Source of the DNA: Hirudinaria manillensis
Taxonomy: Eukaryota > Annelida > Clitellata > Hirudinida > Hirudinidae
NCBI GenBank assembly: GCA_034509925.1
Contig: CM067529.1
Coordinates: forward strand, 2,197,501-2,261,500
Direction: 5' to 3'
DNA: 64,000 nucleotides
Position 1 is the stretch's first letter, and every line of letters starts with the position of its first letter. The translations under genes were made by a program, and so were the position numbers. A model generated the notes under the pieces. It was not told where the DNA came from. It searched no databases and saw only the letters and a list, made by a program, of their open reading frames with translations. Below, piece after piece: positions 26,167 through 39,300 of the stretch.

Positions 26167-29090
26167 AGTCAAGTTAATTAATTAATCAGATATTTCTATC
26201 TGCTGGTCAACAGTGGAATGTAATCTCTTCAAATAAATTAATAATAATATTATTGCTACACTAATAATAATAATAATATTAATAAATAAATATGTCGTGA
26301 AAACGTTAAAAATGTTTTGTCATATTATTTTTCAGTTATTTTAACATTTATATTTTATATTAAACCAATTTCTATAAAATATTTTGATTATTAACCAAAA
26401 ATTGACCATTAATTACCACTGCTATGGTCTTTTTGTCGGTACTCTGGTCTGACCTTCTTAACATAATTCATCGAAGCTTAGTAATGTTCTTGGCAATAGT
26501 CGATACTTCATAACATTCGATAGCAGAACTGTTTGTAAATGTCTGTAAATTCAAGTGTTTTGTTTGACATTTTCAGAAAAAAGCGGTTGGTATTTCAAAG
26601 CATAACTTGTGGGCATAAAATGGGCATTAAATGGCTTTCTTGCTTGTTTCTTGCTAATCAACTCTGCTTGATAAAGCCTGCTTTATTTTAGAATGCAAAA
26701 AGGAAAAAACTAAAACCCATATTTCTGATAAGGACTTGAATGCTTTCAGTTGCTGCTATCACAGACTCACCAAGAGTTTGCTTGTGGTTGCTTGCGGTTG
26801 CTTGCGATGGAAAGGAGGCATTAACGATTGAAATTATAATAAAAACAAAATCATTATTAGACAGGAATTGGCTTGTTGGGTGTAATTCGTTTATTGAAAC
26901 CAAAACCTGCATGCAGATGTGACTCGGTTTACTCGTTAACTTATTCAAATATTTATCTTAAAAAACCCATTAAATCGTTAAGTAATCTCTTAACTCCAGT
27001 CCCTGAGTCGCGTCGGGACGCTGACCAGAAGAGGTGCAAGTTCCCTCATCACTGGAATGTTCCTCTGATCGTACGTGCAGTTTCTATATTTCAATTCCGT
27101 CCACGCCGTGAATAATCACGAGAGGAAATTATTCAGAACTTATTATTTAGAGATAGTAATTGCTGGTTTCTCTTCGTTCGATTGCAATTCACAGGACCCA
27201 AACGAAAGAAGATCAGAAGAGGAGTGACTGCTCGGTTTCCCAAAGAATACAAGAGTGCACGCACGGATTGACTTTTTGCGTTGACGTCCTCTCGGGCAGG
27301 CAGACAATTCAAAGGACGTTGATCGTGGAACTATCGTCTGCTATTTTTCCTCGTTTTAGTTACAGCTTTGTAGATGTGGTGTCGAAATTTATGTGCTAAT
27401 TTTTTAATTAATCATGTGCAAATTTTGATTTGTTTATTTTGCAAGCGATTTGCTAGTTTTGGAATTCTAGTTTTCAGATGACGATTTTGGAAGAGAACGG
27501 AGGAAAAGAGGACGAGATGCATTTTTAAAACCCGATATTCGATTCTTTGGAATTTATAGGCGATGTCGACGTTTTTTTTTTGCTGTTTTTTTTTTCCATC
27601 ACAATATCTGCTTTTCGTTAACAGCTATTTAGTGCTTTGTTCTTCTGTTCGAGCTAACCATTTTTGGGGCGTTTTGAGTTATTTATCACAAAACATCGAA
27701 AATTCGATTGTGAACGTTCATTGCAATTGAATGTTTGCACTTAAGACAATTCAATAATTGGTTTTAAATTGACGCCCATTGACTTAGCTAGCACCAGATA
27801 CAGTTGGATACATCTGGATGGATGCACCATATTTGATTCATTGAATGAATGGGGATCCTTATAAGTTAGCAAATATTAAACCGTGTTAAATTTCAATGAC
27901 GTAAATGGCCATAGGCTGAACGGACTTGGATTTAGGCTTAGGGTAGAGAACAGGTTTTAAATCTTTTGTAATAAATTGCAATATGTTTGAGGAGATGGAC
28001 GTGGGTTCAAGTTAGAAGAAAATCGGGCTAAACGCTTTAGGAAGTATCTGATGGGAACTTGTAACTGGTAGGAGGTATTTATTGATTTTTATAATATTTG
28101 GTCCTCGACTATGATTACAGATTGGTATTAAAGTATGGCTTAATGTTTATTCTCTGTGGTGGCCATTTCAGTTGATTACGTAACTTCTCGATCTTATTTA
28201 CCAAACGAAAAAATATTTCATCGAAAAACGAGGAAAAAAATGCTGATTAGATCTTCAACAATTTAACTTGATACATTGTTACTAATATAAATAATATTGC
28301 TTTCAGTATTACTCACACATGTTGTAAAAAGAACGGCCACTCCCTGTCTTTACCTAACTTATCGTAGCGAGGCCATTATTGAGAGACAAATATCTCCATA
28401 TTATTATGAGATTTGATTTTATTAATTATCTTGCTTCTTTGGTACTTTCTATGTTAAAAAAACCAAGCGTCCACGAGCATACAAGGGTGATTTGGGCAGA
28501 ACATTCGTTTGGGCACCTTCGTATTTCGGAGTTTGTCAAGACCACTGCCGTCATCTTCTCAATGTTTTGAACCGTTTTAAATGTAATTGACTGGATTATT
28601 GCTTATTTTGGCAAAGTGAATTAAGTAATAATTAATAACAGTTAGTCAAAATACTTCAGGCCTTAGCTCGGTCTAACCTAGTTTTCTTTTGCAGTTTGAA
28701 CATTGTAAACTTTGTTTTATTTAATAATCTTAATTTGTTTATCAAAAGTTAAGTAATTCAAATAAGCTTAGGCTAAACGAGTATTTTATTTTTTCTGGAT
28801 TTTGTTTAAAAACGCCAAAATTGATTATGAGCTCATAACCTGTCATTTGTCCGTCACACACATTAATCGACTAGCAGAACTTTAGAATTCAATGCTAGTT
28901 CTCAATCAGGCGAGTTGTTTGCGCAGATTTCTGCTCGATATTTTTCCTTTTAAGACCTTAAAAGAGGATTAGAAGAAAATCTCTCGGATTCTGAAATGTC
29001 TACTCCGTAAACAACCAGCAACACCAACATTCATTCAACCGGAAAAAAGCGCAGCTCAGAAGCGTTGAATATAGTGAACTAAATAACAAA
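26167..29090. other. Region after the lamin last confirmed exon (gap)
   Basis: It probably contains the true lamin terminal exon and 3' UTR. Candidates are 27000-27068 (acceptor CTCCAG, frame ends ITGMFL), 27195-27227 (acceptor TCACAG, frame DPNERRSEEE) and a frame ending CMQM and stop at 26908-26922. No other gene-like signal. The sequence is AT-rich and largely free of long microsatellites. Confidence 0.4.
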
Positions 29091-29693
29091 ATGTCTTCGA
29101 CGTTTCGACGGAGCTGGTTTGTCGCCATATTTGTCTACTCGAACCTCCGACTGGCAAATCCCTACGAGGACGACCAGGGGCAAGAAGTCATGAAGTTTGC
29201 CACCGGGACAAACAACGACGTGATGTGTAGACACGACAACAGTTTCAACTCCTCGTCCATGACTTGGTATGACTCCGACATGGTAGTCATCGGTGACAAC
29301 CCAGCCAGTCGCATCTACCAGAACAGTTCGACCGGGATTCTCACCTTCAGCAACCTGAGTCTCTTCAACGATTCCGGCCTCTACACCTGCCTCATTTCCT
29401 GCGACTCTACAACGGCTGCCGGCGACGAGCAGCGGCTACTGGAGAAGTCGACCACAAAATCATCCACAGTCGAGTCTGGAAGCTCAACTTCGAGCAGAGA
29501 CGCGCTAGAAAGAGGTTCGAGGAGATGTTCCAACTTTACAGTGGAGGTCGTCTTCTATGACATGCCGAGCTACCTCAAGGATGTTTTGATCCTGGTGATA
29601 CTCAACTTAGCAGTGGGAAGTCTCCTCCTGTTCTGTGTCATTCGCTCCTCACTCATGGAAATGAAGAGAGCAAAAGAATATGAAGCCATGTAA
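29091..29693 (+). CDS. Single-Ig-domain transmembrane protein, intronless, unrecognised family
   Basis: Open frame of 200 codons without introns. An N-terminal hydrophobic stretch (residues 9-22) could be a signal peptide. One Ig-like domain is shown by C46, W59 (MTWYD), L84TFSNL and D94SGLYTC100. The C-terminal transmembrane helix is about 164-184, followed by a 16-residue basic/acidic tail. Between the F strand (YTC) and the probable G strand (FTVEVVF, 149-155) is an unusual 41-residue Ser/Thr-rich insertion bounded by two extra cysteines, C104 and C146. Three or more Asn-linked sites are visible (NSS, NLS, NFT). Codon use is GC-richer than the flanks, as for real exons here. AATAAA at 29765-29770 lies 72 nt after the stop. 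It is probably a cell-surface receptor or adhesion subunit, but I cannot name an orthologue; an MPZ-like or neuroplastin-like small Ig protein is possible. Confidence 0.75.
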   Translation: MSSTFRRSWFVAIFVYSNLRLANPYEDDQGQEVMKFATGTNNDVMCRHDNSFNSSSMTWYDSDMVVIGDNPASRIYQNSSTGILTFSNLSLFNDSGLYTCLISCDSTTAAGDEQRLLEKSTTKSSTVESGSSTSSRDALERGSRRCSNFTVEVVFYDMPSYLKDVLILVILNLAVGSLLLFCVIRSSLMEMKRAKEYEAM

Positions 29694-32600
29694 CCATGTG
29701 AATTTCCATCTTTCCAATCTTGTGGTTTATAGTATTACGTTATAAAATATAAGAAAATTAAGAAAATAAAAATAATTTTTCGTTGACTGTCCGTCTTGAA
29801 AGGATTTTTTTTTATAGTTGTTGTTATTGAGCGTGTTTAAATCATTTTGGACTATTAATAAGAAAGAGAGACGTTGAACATCTCAAAAGGTTATAAAGTC
29901 AGTCTAAAGTCAGAAAGGCTGACACGGGGACGAGCATTTATTTCATAAGCCACGTTTCAATGGCCTTTGTTGACGTTTTTCAAGAGCCATGAAGAGTATT
30001 CAGAGATTCACCGAAGTGTGCCGTCGTTTCCTTTTTTGCTATTATTGATTCCGAACAGCTTTTGGTACTTAAACGGTTTATTTGAGGATGAATTAATAAG
30101 TGAAAATATTTAAATCTCAAACCTCATTGAATATTTCTTTAAGCCTTTGTCTGCTGTTATTACCCCTTAACATGAATATTTATTAGGTTACGAATGGTTA
30201 TTATGGTTCCATCTATAGGCCTTTGAGGTTGGATGGTTTTAAACCGCGATTCGAAATTCGCCAAAGTTCCAAATTACAGAGTAAAAAAAGTACCAAGGTT
30301 AAAAAAACCGATTAGGCATTGTAACATTGAACATGTCCTTGCTGCGACCTTAGTTGTAAATTTAATTATTTTATGAGTTTCCATTCAATAATTTAAATAA
30401 ATTATAGTTTACCAACATCTCTACCAATATTTTGCAAGTTAAAGTAATAATTATTAGCACATAAAGAGCAATAATTAAATTTTACGTGCAATCTCAAAAA
30501 ATTTGATTGGGTCGAGAAAACAATTAGTTCTGCTTTTAAATTTATTAAAATTCGAAACAATAATAATCCTTAAATAAACAGTAATTACTGAAAAACTTTG
30601 ATTAAAATACGGTAAACATTTATTACTAAAAAGATACAATGATCCAAACATTTTTTTTTTATTTTCCAGAAAACAAGAAAAATACTCGTCTAAGTTTACA
30701 GTTGGTTTGGAATCAAATTTTGGAAAGTGAATCGTCTGCTTCCGGAACTCCGAAGTATTTGTCTTTCGTGAAGGGTTTTGCATCATTTTTGGACTCCGTA
30801 ATTGGAATAATTGAAGTATTTTTTAGACCCTTTTATTTTAATTGATTTTACGGATTTGAGGCATTGCTAAACTGGCAATTGATGTCTCGCCAGGCATTTC
30901 CTGGAAGGAAACTTGGATCCAATTTTATTTTTTGTATTTGATCTAAATACGTTTAAAACTTTAGGGAATTGGACAATAACGTGATGACATAAAACTTTCT
31001 TTGTATTTTTCTTATCAGGTCTGGCATCTCAAATTGCCAAAGAATTCCCAGCTGATTCACTGGTCAATTGAGTCTATTATGCCAAGGCACCAACTTCAAA
31101 GGAATGCATTTGGAAGGTTTTTCGCTTCAAGCTAAAGATTCGCTAAAGTTTATTTTCATTTTCTTGCTTGTATGTTTATACAAAGTAGGCTATCTAATGT
31201 ATTGATTAGAAATATGCAAATGTCACCGATGTGTATGTGTATGTGTTTATTCAGAAGTTCGCTTTGTTTGATAGTAATCAGTTGTAAATAAACTCCAATG
31301 GCATGTGTACATCGTGATAAATTTCACCACACCTGTGCCTCGAAAACAAGACAAAGATGTTTGAGATATTGAATGAACGGTTGAAACGTTCCTTTCTTCC
31401 GATTACCTTTGATCTGAGATCGATCTCCAGGTATCCGCATTTCAACCGCTCGACCTGTCTTTTCCAAGTACATTTTATTTACAAATGCATAAAAACAAAT
31501 AAATCTTATCGGTCTAGCATTTTATTATCGGTCGTTCCATGCCCTTTCTGTCATTTTTGTAAACTTTAATAACATCTTTATCTTGATTGAGAAAATTCGA
31601 CAAGTCAGTTCCTGACAAATATGTTTCAATTTTAGAAGCAGGCTAAAAATAATGCCTAAATTTCAATTTCTAAATCAACTCGCAAAAAGCTGCCAAGTTT
31701 TAATATTCAAGTAAAATTATTTAATTAAAATTAGTAGGAAATCATACAATACAAGACAAGACAAGACAAGGCAAGACATTCAAGACACGAACTTGTTCTA
31801 AGAAAATGTATTTGGGAAGCCATTAAAAAAAATAAGGAACAGCGAAGTTGTTGAATGCAATTAATTGTCGTGATGTGGACCAAATATTCCTAACGAAAAA
31901 GAAATTATTTTCTGTCAACTTATACAAATTACGATCACATCCGTCTACAGATACAGTATTTATGAATGCTATAGCGCTTGATCTCCTTACTTTAGGTAGT
32001 CATCATCTTCGGTAAGATTCGTTCAAAAAACGTATGGCAGGTTATGAAGTGCCATTTTAGATATTAGACCGAAATTCTGGATAATCATTTCACAATTTAT
32101 GTTGCATATTATTCAAAAAAAAAAGAAAAAAGAAAAATTGAACTCATATTTCCAATTTATGCTTCACGTACAATTAACTCTATCAACCCGTGGTCCACTT
32201 TTTTTGTCAGTTAAAAATATTCAGAATGTCTGAAAATTCGATCATCTTACTTCGAGATTGTTCTCGAAAAATCAAGGTTGACACAAATCCGTGTTGTCCT
32301 TGGCATTTAAGATCGGATTAAATTCTCAAATTGCGTACTTTCACTTTGAAAATAATTTGGAATTCAAAGTTCTTCGGTTGAAAAGGGAATTATGAAAATA
32401 ATGAGTTGTTTGTTTTCATATGCAACTCGAGGTTCTGGAGGCGAATTTTAAAAGTTAACATTTTTTCTGACGATTACTGGAAATCATGAACAGCATCATG
32501 ATAGTCATCGTCTCTTGTCATCTCCGTCTTCTGCTTCACCACATCTTCCGGTGTCAACGTGACCATAGATACCTCTTTAAGAGAACGCTGAACTTAAAAA

Positions 32601-33622
32601 TCCGCTGAACTTGAAAAAGATCTGAGTTTTATTATTTTTTGTCTTAAAATTCAGCAAAAAAAAAAATTTCTCCTGACACAAGGATTAGCATCAGCCATGT
32701 GTTTCTTCTTTCACTTTTACAATTGTTTGAGTACTAAGGGATAACTTTTTAGCAAAAAAGCGATCGCATAATATTTAAAAGTGCTTGTCTTAAGATTCCG
32801 AAGGAATCTAAATTTAGAATCAGATGCCCTCCTCTGGCAGTGCTTTCAGTTTCAAAATTCTCGACGGAAACTCTTGTCAACACGCTCATTAAGAAAAAAT
32901 CTTTCAAAAATTCCTGCCAATCGTAGCTCTTGATTAGCTGGGAAACACTCAGCCACTCATCCACTCATCCATCCATTCATCCGTCCTCCCATTGGAATAA
33001 TCAGCATCCATTCACATGTTCTTCAGCACTTCATCATTCTTGTTTTCGTATCTACTGAGAAGGGTATTTATTGTTGCTGTGGAGGACGCTTTTGTATTTT
33101 GTAATGTCGTGATAATTAACATTAATGCTGGAAGTCGTCTTGAGCTGTTGACTTGTACGTGTGTTTCTGCCGTAAGGGATGTGAAGGAGAAGCGAAAGGG
33201 AATGGTCTCGGAGATGCAACAACACCTGCCACACGGGCGGTTATCGATCAGAGCACAGAAGTTTGTTGTTGTAGTCGGGTTGCCACACAAAGACACGACG
33301 CTATTTAAGCCACTTGCTTCCCGTCGAATCCACTGTAGAGCTATAGGGATGTTCGGGCGAATTTGAGAGGGAACATTGTTTTTTTTTCTCCTACTCTATC
33401 TACGAGAACTTCATCGTCACGAGACTCGTGATCGTCAAAACCGTTATTTTAAATAATCATTTGGTCTTGTTTTCTCTGTCATTCTGAGTCGACACGCTCG
33501 AAGACAATGTCAGGCGACTAGATTTCCAGTTTGGAGATGATTCTTTGCAGGACTATCGCATCTCGTACCCATCGTTTGGCATCTTCCTCGGACTTTCATC
33601 TCAGAGCCTCCACTCTCATCAA
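29694..33622. other. Intergenic region, no gene seen
   Basis: After the poly(A) signal at 29765-29770 no supported coding exon was found on either strand. An ACAAG pentamer run is at 31750-31778. The last about 80 bp (33545-33622) is an open frame upstream of the TGF-beta ATG and may be 5' UTR or part of a longer first exon. Confidence 0.5.
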
Positions 33623-36367
33623 ATGGAAGGACACTCCTCTCGTTTAGGCCTAACGACGACAGCCGTCAAGAGCCTCCTCGTGGTCCTACTACTCTTTCTT
33701 CTCGTCGTCCACAGATCCGCGACAGACGACGACATCACGTCCGGAAGCAGCGACGGCATCGGCGACAACATCTTGGACCCCGAGTTCCAAGAGGAGCTCG
33801 AGGCCCATACCAGCTGCCCCCATCTCCAACACTACTCGGAGCTCAACACGGATGACAATTCCAGCCACTCGTGTCCAGGTGTGCAGGGTTTCATCAAGAG
33901 CTATCGCGTCGAGTCGGTCAAGCGTGACATCCTTAGGAAGCTCAACTTAGAGGCTCCGCCGAACATCAGCGTGAGCACCATTCCGCAGGTCCCTCGTCTC
34001 CAGGCACTCATCGACAAAGTCGGGAAGGACCACAACAATTACGACGACGAACCCAAGTCGACATTCATACTCTTTGGGAAGGCTTCAGGTTGGAATTGAG
34101 ATGTTTTGTTTCCTATTATTTTCCAATTATTGTTTTTTTTAAATTTATTTATCATCCTGCTCAGCTTATCAATGCAGGAGCTTTTCTTTCGTTATTATTT
34201 TCCTTGAGCCGTTTGATTAATGGCTAAAATTACTCGCAAGCGAAAAAATTCTCTGAAAGAAAAGTTAATTATCGAGTTAAAACAACAGCAACAACAAACT
34301 CTCGTCTGTTGAAAGAACTCCTACACAAGAAAAAAAATCGTTTTGAAGATGTCGTAAAGGCATGACTAAAGATGCTGGAAGGGTCGAACTGCCTACAAAC
34401 AATCGGCTGACGCCAAAGAAATTGAAATGTCAAAGTTATTTCTTTGAGGAAAAACAAGTTTATTTACTTTTAGGAATTGTGATTGTCTCTCTCTCTCTCT
34501 AATCTGAGAGATGGCGGTGCTGATGAAGAAAGCTAGAGAAGAGCAGGAGAAGCGAGCCTGATGGAGTTGTCACTTTTTAGCCTTCTCCAGTTCTTTATTA
34601 AGCAAAGCTGAAACTATTTTTGGATTTTAAAAACAGACATCTGACATCCTATTGAAACATATTAACTTTGGACCTTATTTCGGAGAATCGCAACCTTTCA
34701 AAACCTCTTTGCGTTCAAAGTTGACATAAATAAATTACAGATTAAAATGCCGTATTTTGACAGCCAAATTAATTCCTTCACTTTGAAAGATGAGGTCACA
34801 GCTTTTGAATAACTCTTTCCACATTCCCTCCGAGCGTCTTGTTTCATATTTGGTCAGTTACCGATCTAGTTTATAAATAAACTGGTAAACAAGATTTCGT
34901 TAAGTTTATGCCCTCATATCCAAAAACCAGTTCGAAGATTTCTTCGTTAAACGACGACCTATTTTTATACTCGTACAAAGTCCGCAGAATCCCGAATGCC
35001 TCTAATAACCATCACCAGTGCTCAATAAATGCCCAATTGTTTATGTTCGACCAGCCTGCAATGATTAAAAGTTGAGGTGATTCAAAAAACGTCATAGGCC
35101 TCTCATTAATTTAAATTAATTTAAATCTCTCCTTTTTCTTTAAATGCCAAGTAAACCCATCGTTTAAAGAGATCGTAAAAAGAAGAATCTCCTTGTGCTA
35201 AATCTCAAGACCGAGGATACACTTCATTCTTCTGTAAACTGGGTGCCAACGGTTAATTGATTTATTCCCCGACGGATTTTGCGGGAGTCTGAAACACCTT
35301 TTCTTAAACTCCAACCAATCATCTCTTGTCATGAAATCTCGATCTAGAGCTTTAGTCATTAGCAATTTAGCTTTTAACGCCATTAATCATTAAATTGCAC
35401 TTAATTAACTGGAATTCCTAACAAAGTTGGAGAAAATTAAAGTGATCGATGATTCCACATTTCCCGCTAGATGATGAAACGGAAGCAGACGACGAATGTC
35501 GCTTCCATCTGAAGAACGACCTCTTCACGAAACGCCTGGAGAGAGCCTCGTTGGGTCTCTTCGTGAGGAAGCCAAAAAGGTACGAGGCCAAGTGGACCGG
35601 CTGGCTCCTAATCTCCTTCGAGAACAGACTCGTCTTGAAAAAGAGACTCACCATGGTTGCCAACGAGACGAACCGATGGTACACTTTCAACATCACGATT
35701 CCGGCCCGGGACTGGTTCCTCCAGCGAAAGAGCGAAATTCTGATGAACGTTGTCGGCTCGGATTCCACTGGGACACCGCTGCCCGTCGTGAAGCCGCTCC
35801 AGGAAGAAGAAGAAAATTACGTGAGATCCGAGGAGTTCATTGACTCTTTTCCCTTTTCGCGATCTTTAGAATCTAAATTAAGTAACTCCAAAAGTCGAGC
35901 AGTTTATTAGTGGTTAATAGGATATTGGAGGCTGAATAAGGAACTTAAAAAAAAGGTGAAGATTTTAAAAACATGTTTTTTATGTTTTGAAACAGAAGCC
36001 ATACTTGTTCCTGAAAGTGAAAGAGCCAATATCCTCTCGGCTGAAGAGGACCCTGAATGAGGATTGCATCGAAGGAGATCAAGAAAGACGCTGCTGTCGC
36101 TACCCGCTTATCATCAACTTCGCCGAGATGGGCTGGAACTGGATAATCGTTCCACCTTCGTACAACGCCTACTACTGCTCCGGCGACTGTCCAGACGGAT
36201 ACCTGGGAAGCAGTCCCTACTTACATCTCAAGGAGGGCAGCTTGGCCGTCAAGTGCTGCACAGGTAGGAAATTCAGCTCCATCTCCATCATCTACTTCGA
36301 CGAGAGCAAGAACATCGTCCTCAGTCGGGTTCCAAACATGGTCGTCGAACAATGCGAGTGTACCTAG
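33623..36367 (+). CDS. myo: TGF-beta superfamily precursor, myoglianin/myostatin (GDF8/11) class
   Basis: Exons 33623-34088, 35471-35820 and 35996-36367; 1188 nt, 395 aa. The start is chosen at the ATG before a clear signal peptide (KSLLVVLLLFLLVV). The open frame continues 26 codons upstream to a TTTGCAG that may be an acceptor, so an extra 5' exon is possible. The propeptide has the GDF8/11-like latency helix region (RVESVKRDILRKLNLEAPPN). A basic SRLKR site precedes a 105-residue mature domain. That domain has nine cysteines in activin/myostatin order: C6, C15-C16, C43, C47, C69-C70, C102, C104, with RRCCRYPL, GWNWIIVP, YYCSGDC and VVEQCECT. Such ligands are secreted latent dimers acting through type II activin receptors and Smad2/3, and limit muscle or neuronal growth. 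The finger-wrist segment is shorter than in myostatin. Intron 1 is 1.38 kb, intron 2 is 175 bp. Confidence 0.93.
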
Positions 36368-39300
36368 AACTTGCATGTCCGGGGGCATATCTGATGTCCT
36401 CTTTGTGTCCGTCTATCCCTCGAGTTTCAAGCTTAGAATCGAATCGATTCGCAGAATGCTTTTCAAGTCAAGAAGCCAATAATGGTCACCTCAAATGAAA
36501 CAGTCTTTTTTTTTCCTTTTTGACCCTTGAATTATTCACGATTAAATTGATGATATCGTCTCTTTCTTTTTTTTTAAATATTTTACCAAGGTTCGCAATC
36601 TGCTACTTTCTTGTACACTCCGTCTGTTGCAATCTCGAGTCTGTTCACATTAGATCAATCAGTGGCTCTACACACCAACGCAACAGACCCGGAGTTGATT
36701 TTCAAAATCGGACTCATAAATTTGCGTACGGCCCCCTCACTTCGCCACGTTTAATTTATGAGTTATTTTCGTCTGGATATTTACTTTATGAGTCTTTTGT
36801 TTTCTTTGTTTTTGTGCTAGGACCCACTTTTTACAGTCTCGCTCTTATCACTGGCTTGGGAATGATTTGAATAATCTGTTGATTATTTGCCTTTTTGGTT
36901 GGGCCCTGGAGAAAATATAAAGAGGCTGGTAACGCGATATCTTTGTTATAAGAGCAACTTTCTCGTGTTTTTTACATTTTCTAGGAAAGCTACTTTTTAG
37001 ACGGTAAATGTTGGAAAATATCTCCTGATGCGCAGTTTCTTTTCCTAGTCCGTGACTCTCGCATATCTCGGTGTCGCATTCGACTCCAACAGATCAGAAA
37101 TTCTAAAAAACCTCGCATGTTCCTTCCCCAAGTTTTGTTTAGGCTTCCCGTCTTGAGTTTACTGCGCTGTTGATTGTCTGTGATTAGGAATATCAAGGAA
37201 GCGATATAATGGCCTGCGTTGGTACCACGACGTGTACGTATGTAAAGTGTCTTTACGCGTCCCTTATCACCGTGATCAATTCCATTTGTCGTTGGGGCAG
37301 ATTCGTAGCCTTGAATGTCTTTTAACTTAAATACCGTCAGTTCCGATATTTGTTCAAACATGGCAACGAATTCTTGAATAATTGACCCGCGTTGTAACTA
37401 TCTGCCGTGCGTGAGAACAGCAAATTTATTTGTTTGTTTGTTTGTTTTTGTTTTGTGTTTTTGTAAACAATGTACACGAGTAAACTTTTGGCCGGAAGGC
37501 AGGAAAACTCCGTAATTCTTCGTAATTTTTTTTATGTTTTCTATGTCGTGCGCAGGAAAGTGCGAAAAATCTGCTGAAAGCATTAGGATCCTCACTTAGT
37601 AGATTTTAAGGCGCCGGGCCAGGATCGAGTCAGTCTTTACCCTGAAGTAAATAAAACAGTCTGGCAGGTAAATCGTGCCTGTTTTTTTGGATGGCATTGG
37701 GGGAATAGTCTCCGGGCTCCTAATAAATTCGTATTCCCTGAGCGTGTGCGATTCGAAACTTTTTCCCAAGGAAATCTTATAGCTGGAAATCTATCTACAA
37801 GCGAATGAATATATCTCGGCTCTCCGAATATATTTCTCGTCTGACTCGCTAACTCCAGCAAAATCCAAAACAGACGAATTCTAGATTTTCGACTTTCGGT
37901 TTGAGTCACGCCTCCCCGAGACGATGGTGGTATAGGCTTTCAAGTTTCAACCTTATCTTTGACATGGAAAACAAATTAAATCGAGAACGAAGAAGACTGA
38001 GGTGAAGTTGTTTTTGTTTTGACTTATTTTAATTTCTGCCTCCGTCAGCTCATCCAATCTCCATAAATAACGTTCAGGCATCAACCTTGAGTTTTTGACT
38101 CTTAATTGATTGTTATTCTTTGCTAAATGTCTTTGCACTCGGGACGTGTTTTTTGTTTATCATCGCGAAAATCGCTTTGAGGATCCTGCGCGTTGCTATT
38201 ACTCTTTCGAAATTGCTTCACCCTCCGAGAAAAGCAATATCGAGCTAACCTGGTAAATTTTACAAGCTTAATTGCCAGCCATGATGATTTCTCCAATAAT
38301 TAAGCGTAAAGTATAAACAATTCGAACAGGGAATTCAGGTGCGGACCTTGTCGTAAAAAGAAAAGATAGGGAAAATCATCCTTATCCTAGACTTCCTACA
38401 CATTCGTTGTGCAGTTATAAGATTTATTGTGAACTTAAAAACTTTAATGAATCAGTCTCGTATTGAGGTGAAATCATAAAGAACAACCACTGGCTTGGCC
38501 GATCAATAAGACGAATTTTTACAATGGGCTGCAAGGACGCGAGTCATTTTTCAAACTTCGACAGAAAAATTTGGAGGGAATTTTTAAATGGCTCGGAGCA
38601 TCGGGATTGTCTAAAACCTAACGAATTTTTTGTCGTCAATATGGCGACCCATATTCGTCTTGTAAACATTTTACATCCGCTCAGTTTCTTGAAGGGTAGG
38701 ATAGGACATCAAACGCTTACAAAATCTAAATTTCTTTCAGATGGATTTAGGATTTAGATGGTTGTACCAGGGCAGCACAGTCAGAAATTAAATATTTTTG
38801 CGTTTAAATTCATTTCTCTTTATGCACTTTGGCCTTTGGAGGCAAAACCTAGAGGAGGAAAACAAATTTGAAGGGGTGTGCCCGAGAAAATGTATGTGAA
38901 CATTCAATTTGAAGATTAGATATGCCTCCCCTCGCCAGGCATAAAAAAATTGTTTCTTTCTATAACACGCCCCCTCCAGATTCGCCATGTTTCGTGCCAT
39001 TCCACTGAACGGAACGGATCCCGTAGTCGCGTGATTTATAACCTCACTATAGTAAAAAATATAATAATAACTGTATAATTTCTCAGATTCGTGTAAAAGC
39101 ATGACAACAATGATGATAACGATGTGTTTTCGGTCGTGGTACTTCATTTTAAACCACTCCATCTATAAAACAGCGATCATTTCTTAACGCTAACAACTCG
39201 GCGAGGTTATCTAGTGGAGTTCTTTTCCAAACAACTGACAAATGATGTCCTTCAGAATGTTTACGATTTCTCGATAATCCGCTGCAAGTCGTGCATCCTT

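Noticed and set aside
26740..26922. CMQM and stop as the lamin CaaX exon
   Set aside because: The sequence between 26154 and this word offers no acceptor in the phase left by the last confirmed donor, and the preceding residues are hydrophobic rather than lamin-tail-like. Kept only as a question in the findings.
33016..33366. Plus-strand frame of 116 codons upstream of the TGF-beta gene
   Set aside because: No signal peptide or domain, and competing overlapping frames of similar length on the other strand.
35443..35470. Start of TGF-beta exon 2 at the AAAG before 35443, or an ATG at 35449
   Set aside because: Both break the reading phase left by exon 1. The acceptor TTTCCCGCTAG at 35470 restores it (Asp-Asp-Glu) and keeps the propeptide alignment.
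36990..37909. Minus-strand frames of 123 and 90 codons
   Set aside because: No recognisable domain, unusual composition for coding sequence here, and no phase-matched neighbours.
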